From contig JAGQLJ010000057.1 in NCBI GenBank assembly GCA_020429495.1, forward strand, positions 1 through 8,938: a stretch of DNA of 8,938 bases, read 5' to 3'. The notes under the pieces are model-generated. The model did not search any database and was not told where the DNA came from. It saw only the letters and a list, made by a program, of their open reading frames with translations. Position numbers and translations under genes: made by a program. Positions 6,664-8,938 of the stretch are shown piece by piece (position 1 is the first letter of the stretch; every line of letters begins with the position of its first letter). The DNA is from Candidatus Dojkabacteria bacterium (lineage in GTDB: Bacteria; Patescibacteriota; Dojkabacteria; J137).

Positions 6664-6681
6664 GGCCTGGGATCCCAAACC
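6664..6681 (-). promoter_or_regulatory. 5'-UTR stem-loop of the secreted-protein mRNA
   Basis: On the minus strand GGTTTGGGATCCCAGGCC folds into an RNA stem of seven pairs (including two G-U) around a GAUC loop. It starts only a few bases after the predicted transcription start and ends about 30 bases before the ATG; the rest of the leader is AT-rich and unstructured. Position and form resemble 5' hairpins that protect abundant envelope-protein mRNAs from decay. There is no T-run, so it is not a terminator. Confidence 0.5.
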
Positions 6682-6690
6682 ACGTATTAA

Positions 6691-6719
6691 AATATATAAT
6701 TTAGCTAGTCCATTGTCAA
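6691..6719 (-). promoter_or_regulatory. Strong sigma70-type promoter of the secreted-protein gene
   Basis: On the minus strand a consensus -35 TTGACA (6719-6714) is followed after exactly 17 bp by TATATT (6696-6691), five of six matches to the -10 consensus. The predicted start near 6684 gives a leader of about 50 bases. This is the best promoter match in the window and lies in its largest intergenic gap, just upstream of the signal-peptide ORF. Confidence 0.8.
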
Positions 6720-6724
6720 TGACA
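6714..6724. promoter_or_regulatory. Small inverted repeat over the -35 box (possible operator)
   Basis: TGTCA-A-TGACA is an 11-base perfect inverted repeat with 5-base arms. It shares all of the -35 hexamer of the secreted-protein promoter. A repressor bound there would block RNA polymerase. The arms are short and one such match could be chance in AT-rich DNA. Confidence 0.25.
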
Positions 6725-6827
6725 TGATTTGTATCTATACGAAGCTGAATACTATTATGAGTGTTCGCAAGCCACCATTTAATATCTTAGCAATAGAGTT
6801 GTGCTATTTTAAATAGACAAAATGGAT

Positions 6828-7184
6828 TTACTTATTGACACTTGAAGAAGTCGGATTTTGGTTTGATTTTTCATCAATCAAAAGAAGCAATGATTGATAA
6901 ACTAATTCATTAAATTTTTGTTGTCGCATGCTTTCTCTTTCAACAACATTTATAACTATGTTTTTTATCTTATTTATAATTTTTGATTTAAGCTTCCCAA
7001 AGATTCCACTATAATTTTTGACTTCAAATTTATATAGGCTAGAAAGTGTTTGTTTTGACTGATCAAGGCTAGGCAATATAAATTCTTTAAACAACTCTTC
7101 TGTAGAAAGATTAGATTTAGTACTAATTCCCTCGTCTTCTATTAATTCACCTATTCTTTTTAATACTTCTTCTTTGTTTATCAT
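6828..7184 (-). CDS. Small hypothetical protein with basic amphipathic segment and C-terminal helix
   Basis: 118 residues, not assigned to a named family. Residues 1-50 are charged and helical. Residues 60-82 (GIFGKLKSKIINKIKNIVIN) alternate Lys with Ile/Leu/Val, giving an amphipathic basic helix likely to lie on the membrane surface. Residues 83-103 continue as a helix (ERESMRQQKFNELVYQSLLL), and a Ser/Asn tail follows. The order 'hydrophobic-basic segment, then QQ-x-FN-x2-V' resembles stalk regions found next to glycosyltransferase and methyltransferase domains in glycan clusters; here no catalytic domain follows. ATG lies 15 bases after the stop of the beta-propeller gene, so they are probably one operon. 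There is no Shine-Dalgarno sequence. It could be a scaffold or anchor for a cytoplasmic glycan enzyme; that is inference from shape and neighbourhood. Confidence 0.75.
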   Translation of the reverse strand: MINKEEVLKRIGELIEDEGISTKSNLSTEELFKEFILPSLDQSKQTLSSLYKFEVKNYSGIFGKLKSKIINKIKNIVINVVERESMRQQKFNELVYQSLLLLIDEKSNQNPTSSSVNK

Positions 7185-7199
7185 TATTTATATTTTAAT

Positions 7200-8300
7200 T
7201 TATAGAGTTTCCATTGAATTATATCTCAGTTTAGCTTCTTTGCTGTTTTGTAAAAAGCTAACTGTAGATATTGTAAGCTTATCGTCTAAAAGCAGTGTTG
7301 ACCATGATTGGTCATTATATAAAACCAAACTATCACTATTACAATTTAATAAATCTTTATTATCTAAATAGTTATCATCAAGCTTTAGCAATTCAATTAG
7401 TTTGTTTTCTAAATAATTAAACTGACTTAGTGAACTAGCTTGCTCTGTAGAAGTTATACCAATAACATTACTATTTATAATACATACAGGTTCAAATGAA
7501 GATATATCTCCAACTAAACTAGCAGTCATATTTTCTAAATCAAGAATATAGTAATATCTTGATGTTTCATTAAACGCAATAATGATAGCTTTTGAATTAT
7601 CTATATTTATAACTGTTTCAATATTTCCATTAATTAGAACTAGATTATTTAAAACTTTAAGTTCTCCAGAATCTATAGCATAAATCTCAACTGAATTTAA
7701 ATTTTTTAAAATAACAAAATTATCTGAAGTATTATTTTCAAAAGATAAAATATCTCCATTTACTCTTACAATCTTTAATCTTTCTTGTTTGGAACTTGTT
7801 TTGTATTGATGCAACCATTTTTGATTTCCTATTCCTTGCGTATAGTAAATTGTATCGTTATTAATCCACTGATAGCTGGTGACACCTGTTAAGTCTTCAA
7901 TATTAAAATTTGTAACCCAATTTCCTTGTCTTGTTTCTACATTATATAAATACAGGTTACTTACTTGGTTATTTGTTCCTAAAAAAGATACATACTTATT
8001 ATCTGGAGACCAATTAATATTATTCCATTCGTTTTTTTCTATCGATATTGGTAGCTGAACTCCACTTGAAGAAAAAAGAACTACTGAATCATCCTCTTGT
8101 ATAGTTGCATAAATTGAATCGAATTTTGCTTCATCTGGGATTTCTACAATATTTTGATTAGGATCATCAGGAGTATTTGTTGTTGGATCAACTGTAGCAA
8201 GACTATTTAGAAAATAGTATAAGAAAAATATTAAAGCAGTTGCTGCACATAAAGTTGCAATAGCTGAAATTATTATAATTAAACTTTTTCTATTAGACAT
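7200..8300 (-). CDS. Membrane-anchored extracytoplasmic beta-propeller-like (TolB/PD40-type) protein
   Basis: 366 residues from the ATG at 8300; a TTG seven codons upstream is possible but less likely. A short basic N-terminus (MSNRKS) leads into one membrane helix (about 6-32). A Thr/Pro/Asp linker (36-57, PTTNTPDDPNQN) follows, then a soluble beta-rich domain outside the membrane. The NNINWSPDNKYVSFLG segment (93-108) and the following LYLYNVET are a clear WD40-like/PD40 blade motif. Weaker strands recur around QWINNDTIYYTQG, EIYAIDSGELKVL and YYILDLENMTASLVG, which suits a five- to six-bladed propeller. No catalytic residues are visible. TolB-type propellers usually mediate protein contacts, and single-pass anchored versions are common in bacteria without an outer membrane. 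It lies 45 bases after a methyltransferase gene and 15 before a small-protein gene on the same strand. The partner is unknown. Confidence 0.82.
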   Translation of the reverse strand: MSNRKSLIIIISAIATLCAATALIFFLYYFLNSLATVDPTTNTPDDPNQNIVEIPDEAKFDSIYATIQEDDSVVLFSSSGVQLPISIEKNEWNNINWSPDNKYVSFLGTNNQVSNLYLYNVETRQGNWVTNFNIEDLTGVTSYQWINNDTIYYTQGIGNQKWLHQYKTSSKQERLKIVRVNGDILSFENNTSDNFVILKNLNSVEIYAIDSGELKVLNNLVLINGNIETVINIDNSKAIIIAFNETSRYYYILDLENMTASLVGDISSFEPVCIINSNVIGITSTEQASSLSQFNYLENKLIELLKLDDNYLDNKDLLNCNSDSLVLYNDQSWSTLLLDDKLTISTVSFLQNSKEAKLRYNSMETL

Positions 8301-8345
8301 AATATATGATAACAAAATCAAAAATTGAAGGTTTAATTTATATTC

Positions 8346-8938
8346 CTATTTCTGACTTATTACATATTTATTCATTTTGTTCTCAAAACCATCACTTTTA
8401 TATTCTTCTAAAATATTCATTTCAGCTTCTTTATACATTTGTATAATTTCTTCGTCAGAAAAACTGTGGCAAAATCTTTTTATATTTTTTTCACTAAAAG
8501 TAAGAGTGTAATCACCAGGTTCAAAATTATACCCATCTAAAATCGGCTCTGAGCGGCTTGTTTTGTGTTTACTCAAAAATTCAAAATTTTGCTCAAATTG
8601 CCAATATGTAATCGCCAAAACCCCTTTGTTAGCAAGCAAATTACTAATCTCTCTCAATAACTCTTCTCTTCTTTTATATGATTTTATGTGATGGAATAAT
8701 CCAAACGCTACAATTAGCGTATATTCAGAACCCTTACCCAATTTCTTTATCCAATCAGATAATTGGAGATCTATATTAATTAGTTTTGCACTTTTAGGCA
8801 AGTGATTTGCAGCAATATCTAATATTGCTTGCTCATTATCAACTCCAGTATATTCAAATTCTTTATTTAAATTATCTTTTAAAAAATTATAAAACCTTCC
8901 ATTTCCACAACCTAAATCTAAAACTTTTAGTTCATCTA
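8346..8938 (-). CDS. TRM9-like class I SAM methyltransferase, N-terminus outside window
   Basis: The frame is open to the window end and codes for the last 196 residues; an internal TTG at 8801 is not the true start because the SAM-binding motif lies upstream of it. Residues are numbered from the window edge. Motif I is VLDLGCGNGRFY (5-16), strand 2 ends GVDNE, the motif II region is INIDLQLSDW, and YTLIVAFGLFHHI is followed by R-x2-LLREISNLLANKG and AITYWQFEQNF. The later segment GYNFEPGDYTLTF...KRFCHSFSDEEI...YKSDG resembles the TRM9/ALKBH8-type methyltransferases, which methylate the carboxymethyl group on wobble uridines. That makes a tRNA or small-molecule substrate as likely as a glycan. 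It is the first visible gene of a probable three-gene minus-strand operon. The fold is certain, the family likely, the substrate unproven. Confidence 0.85.
   Translation of the reverse strand, partial: DELKVLDLGCGNGRFYNFLKDNLNKEFEYTGVDNEQAILDIAANHLPKSAKLINIDLQLSDWIKKLGKGSEYTLIVAFGLFHHIKSYKRREELLREISNLLANKGVLAITYWQFEQNFEFLSKHKTSRSEPILDGYNFEPGDYTLTFSEKNIKRFCHSFSDEEIIQMYKEAEMNILEEYKSDGFENKMNKYVISQK

Larger units (their letters stand above)
6635..6827. other. Intergenic region between the small-protein operon and the secreted-protein gene
   Basis: 193 bases. The left half holds the leader, 5' hairpin and promoter of the secreted-protein gene, listed separately. In the right half (about 6725-6827) I looked for a terminator for the operon ending at 6828. 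I found only weak AT-rich inverted repeats (for example CTATTTTAAATAG at 6804-6816, and TAGCA/TGCTA around 6788-6806) without a T-run on the minus strand. No tRNA-like or coding sequence is visible. Confidence 0.7.

Noticed and set aside
7174..7371. Plus-strand 65-codon hydrophobic frame
   Set aside because: Antisense to the end of the propeller gene and the start of the 118-residue gene; the hydrophobic look comes from T-rich reverse reading.
8346..8801. Complete 151-residue gene starting with TTG at 8801
   Set aside because: The frame stays open to the window edge and the upstream codons encode the essential SAM motif DLGCGNG, so the gene is longer and cut by the window.
1..8938. Recoded genetic code with TGA as glycine (as in Gracilibacteria/Absconditabacteria)
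   Set aside because: No gene here ends in TGA, but all families are full length under the standard code, with GGN glycines and no internal TGA needed. Stop preference in AT-rich DNA explains the rest.
1..8938. CRISPR arrays, tRNA/rRNA genes, insertion sequences, phage or toxin-antitoxin genes
   Set aside because: I saw no regularly spaced identical repeats, no cloverleaf with a TTCRA arm, and no transposase or integrase motif on either strand.

Overview
The window looks like a surface-glycan and cell-envelope region of an AT-rich bacterium. The most likely source is a member of the Candidate Phyla Radiation (Patescibacteria). This rests on low GC, very compact gene packing, stops that are TAA or TAG only, an Ala-rich Sec signal peptide on a large DUF5648-bearing secreted protein, and a TRM9-like methyltransferase of a type I associate with that group. 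The assignment is inference: there is no rRNA or marker gene here, and Bacteroidota or a low-GC Firmicute is not strictly excluded. The standard genetic code fits, because every gene reads through intact.

Layout. Positions 1-1782 (+ strand) hold the tail of an unidentified coiled-coil protein, then a coiled-coil class I methyltransferase (Methyltransf_24 type), then a CmcI/rhamnosyl O-methyltransferase-type enzyme joined to it by a TAATG stop/start overlap. Positions 1779-3756 (- strand, convergent) hold a two-gene polysaccharide ABC exporter: the Wzm-like permease, then the Wzt-like ATPase with a C-terminal carbohydrate-binding-type domain. Positions 3857-6634 (-) encode a 925-residue secreted protein of seven Cys-paired Ig-like repeats and three C-terminal DUF5648 repeats. 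It has its own sigma70-type promoter, a 5'-UTR hairpin and a strong intrinsic terminator with a UUCG loop. Positions 6828-8938 (-) hold a probable three-gene operon: a TRM9-like methyltransferase (cut by the window end), a membrane-anchored beta-propeller-like protein, and a 118-residue protein with a basic amphipathic segment.

How the genes may work together. Wzm/Wzt would flip a lipid-linked glycan across the membrane. In characterised systems a C-terminally extended Wzt recognises a modified non-reducing end, often methylated. Two O-methyltransferases tail-to-tail with the exporter, one ending in a coiled coil and basic tail, suggest a cap-then-export arrangement like WbdD/Wzt. The secreted repeat protein and the anchored propeller would be other envelope components; any link between them and the glycan is only proximity. 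None of the complete genes has a convincing Shine-Dalgarno sequence, and the permease may be read from a leaderless transcript.
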